Below are positions 6,583 to 7,660 of a stretch of 7,660 nucleotides of DNA, piece after piece. How positions within the stretch are numbered: the stretch's first letter is position 1; each line of letters starts with the position of its first letter. The DNA is from JANNGZ01 sp031404155 (GTDB lineage Bacteria > Pseudomonadota > Gammaproteobacteria > Burkholderiales > Burkholderiaceae_C). The notes beneath the pieces were generated by a model. The model saw nothing but the letters and a program-made list of their open reading frames with translations, made no database searches and was not told the origin of the DNA. Location: NCBI GenBank assembly GCA_031404155.1, contig JANNGZ010000144.1, positions 1-7,660 of the forward strand, in the 5' to 3' direction. Position numbers and translations under genes: made by a program.

Positions 6583-6633
6583 AGAGGCGGAGCGGCCATC
6601 GGCGCGGGTCCATCCGATGGCCAGCGAGCCTCT
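6583..6633 (+). promoter_or_regulatory. Nested hairpin covering the upstream start of the DUF1624 gene
   Basis: The inner stem is a perfect 9-bp pair, GGCCATCGG (6594-6602) with CCGATGGCC (6614-6622), around an 11-base loop. An outer 6-bp pair, AGAGGC (6583-6588) with GCCTCT (6628-6633), encloses it with symmetric five-base internal loops. The ATG at 6617 lies in the 3' arm of the inner stem. No T-run follows. It may end or stabilise the HEPN transcript, or occlude translation from 6617. Function is inferred. Confidence 0.5.
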
Positions 6634-7375
6634 GAGCTATCGTCGCCGCGTGAACCCACCAGCCCCAAGATTCGACCGCCTCGACGCGCTGCGCGGCGCC
6701 GCCATCGTCTGGATGGTCGTCTTCCACTTCGCTTTCGACTTGAACCACTTCGGCCTGCTCGACCCGAGGCAGAATTTTTATACCGACCCGCTGTGGACCC
6801 GCCAGCGCATCGTCATCGTGAGCTTGTTCCTGCTCTGCGCCGGTTTGGGCCAGGCGGTGGCGCTGCACGCGGGCCAGGCCTGGCCACGCTTCTGGAAACG
6901 CTGGGCGCAGGTGGCCGGCTGCGCGGTGCTCGTATCGGCCGGTTCGGCGCTGATGTTCCCGCAGAGTTGGATCAGTTTCGGCGTGCTGCATGGCATCGCG
7001 TTGATGTTGCTCGCGGTGCGTTTTGCCGCGCCGCTGCGCGTGTGGTTGTGGCCGCTCGGCCTGCTTCTGGTGCTGCTGCCGCAGTTTGTGCAGCACCCGT
7101 TCTTCGACACCCGCTGGACCAACTGGGTCGGCCTGGTCACCCGCAAGCCGGTGGCCGAAGACTTCGCGCCGCTGCTGCCCTGGCTGGGGGTGATGCTGTG
7201 GGGGCTGGCGCTCGGGCAGTGGCTGCTTCAGCGCCGGCCCGCGCTGTTGAGCGGCGCGGTGCCGCGTGCTGCGGCGCCGCTGGCCTGGCTCGGCCGCTGG
7301 CCGCTGCTGGTGTACATGCTGCACCAGCCGCTGTTGATCGGTCTGATCATGGCCTGGCGAGCGCTGCGGGGCTGA
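6617..7375 (+). CDS. Heparan-alpha-glucosaminide N-acetyltransferase-like membrane protein (DUF1624 family)
   Basis: A 252-residue integral membrane protein. The N-terminus has the family signature RFDRLDALRGAAIVWMVVFH, with His37 and Asp41 in FHFAFD. About seven hydrophobic segments are seen, near residues 26-46, 63-85, 97-113, 119-138, 141-158, 186-204 and 224-245. Other conserved-looking polar residues in membrane context are H125 (VLHGIALML) and H236 (YMLHQPLL). Known for the family: proteins related to the acetyl-CoA-dependent transmembrane acetyltransferase catalytic domain; bacterial substrates are mostly undefined. Start is uncertain. ATG 6617 has no SD at proper distance and lies in a hairpin arm. 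An in-frame GTG at 6650 gives a start (NPPAPRFDRLDALRG) closer to the signature, but also lacks a clear SD. The gap from the HEPN gene is 46 bases, so read-through transcription is possible, but no functional link is shown. The stop directly abuts repeat copy 2. Confidence 0.85.
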   Translation: MASEPLSYRRRVNPPAPRFDRLDALRGAAIVWMVVFHFAFDLNHFGLLDPRQNFYTDPLWTRQRIVIVSLFLLCAGLGQAVALHAGQAWPRFWKRWAQVAGCAVLVSAGSALMFPQSWISFGVLHGIALMLLAVRFAAPLRVWLWPLGLLLVLLPQFVQHPFFDTRWTNWVGLVTRKPVAEDFAPLLPWLGVMLWGLALGQWLLQRRPALLSGAVPRAAAPLAWLGRWPLLVYMLHQPLLIGLIMAWRALRG

Positions 7376-7564
7376 GAGGCTGAGAGTCTTTCGATCATGC
7401 CCGCTCATCATGCCCAAAGGCGCCCGCTCGTCGTTGCAAATGCGCGCCATAGCCCGAGCTATGGCTGTGCCAAAGCCAAGCGAAGCGCAGGCTACGCCTG
7501 CTGTGGCCTAGATCGAACACCTTTTGGCGCGCTGCTCGAACACGCTCGAAAAACTCTCAGCCTC
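7376..7564. repeat. 189-bp inverted-terminus repeat, copy 2
   Basis: Same length and termini as 745-933: GAGGCTGAGAG at 7376-7386 and CTCTCAGCCTC at 7554-7564. At this copy the inverted repeat extends to 12 bp perfect by including A7375 and T7565. The internal hairpins are unchanged: 7446-7465 and 7487-7501. Differences from copy 1 concentrate in the arms, with several G-to-A changes in the right arm. The element starts on the base after the TGA of the DUF1624 gene. TGA occurs on both sides (7373-7375 and 7565-7567), which could be a 3-bp target duplication or chance, since the left one is the stop codon. Confidence 0.9.
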
Positions 7565-7567
7565 TGA

Positions 7568-7660
7568 GCCGCCCGGGCGCGCACAAACCTGTCGAGCAGG
7601 CCTGTCAAGACACTGTCACGCCGCTTGCGTAGCGTAGGGCTTCGGCCTATCGTGAACCGG
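7568..7660. other. Non-coding tail to the window edge, no gene seen
   Basis: These 93 bases hold no ORF or RNA gene I can support. There are short inverted or direct repeats (CCTG/CAGG around 7589-7601; TGTCA twice at 7603-7607 and 7614-7618) and a UUCG-type mini-hairpin near 7637-7648. It may be the upstream region of a gene beyond the edge, but that cannot be judged from this window. Confidence 0.5.

Noticed and set aside
7603..7608. Minus-strand TTGACA as a -35 box
   Set aside because: No -10-like hexamer at 16-18 bp spacing, and a transcript would run antisense into repeat copy 2 and the DUF1624 gene.
7625..7653. Possible + strand promoter TTGCGT - 17 bp - TATCGT near the right edge
   Set aside because: Only 3/6 and 4/6 matches to the sigma70 consensus, and no downstream gene is visible to support it.

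Overview
The window is very GC-rich DNA with dense plus-strand coding and strong G/C bias at third codon positions. With its FadB-type multifunctional enzyme next to a thiolase, and its DUF1624-family membrane protein, this fits a high-GC beta-proteobacterium, probably Burkholderiales (Rubrivivax/Leptothrix/Methylibium-like). That placement is inferred from style and gene content, not from a marker gene. All genes I accept are on the + strand. The many long minus-strand ORFs look like GC-rich shadows.

Region 1 (1-3495) is a fatty-acid beta-oxidation cluster: the 3' part of a thiolase gene, a small VOC/glyoxalase-fold gene, and a fused enoyl-CoA hydratase/3-hydroxyacyl-CoA dehydrogenase. Together the thiolase and the fused enzyme would carry out the hydration, oxidation and thiolytic steps. 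A 189-bp repeat (copy 1, 745-933) lies between the thiolase and the VOC gene.

Region 2 (3496-3678) is a non-coding spacer with two alternative GC-rich hairpins that share one arm. It separates the beta-oxidation genes from the next pair.

Region 3 (3679-6570) is a two-gene unit with no assigned function. The first gene encodes a protein with four predicted membrane segments and a long Ala/Pro/Thr-rich tail. The second, 21 bases on with a good Shine-Dalgarno, encodes a 677-residue protein with two HEPN-like segments, each ending in an R-x4-H-G motif (R270-H275 and R620-H625). HEPN proteins with this motif are often RNases in toxin-antitoxin, abortive-infection or RNA-processing systems. This pair is my best candidate for an undescribed system, but its role is inference.

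Region 4 (6571-7660) holds a seven-segment membrane protein of the DUF1624/heparan-alpha-glucosaminide N-acetyltransferase-like family. A nested hairpin precedes it and a second copy (7376-7564) of the 189-bp repeat follows it. The copies have equal length, about 95% identity by hand alignment, perfect 11-bp terminal inverted repeats, conserved internal hairpins, and both abut or overlap the stop codon of the upstream gene. They look like a MITE-like or structured-RNA intergenic repeat. The last 93 bases contain no gene I can support.
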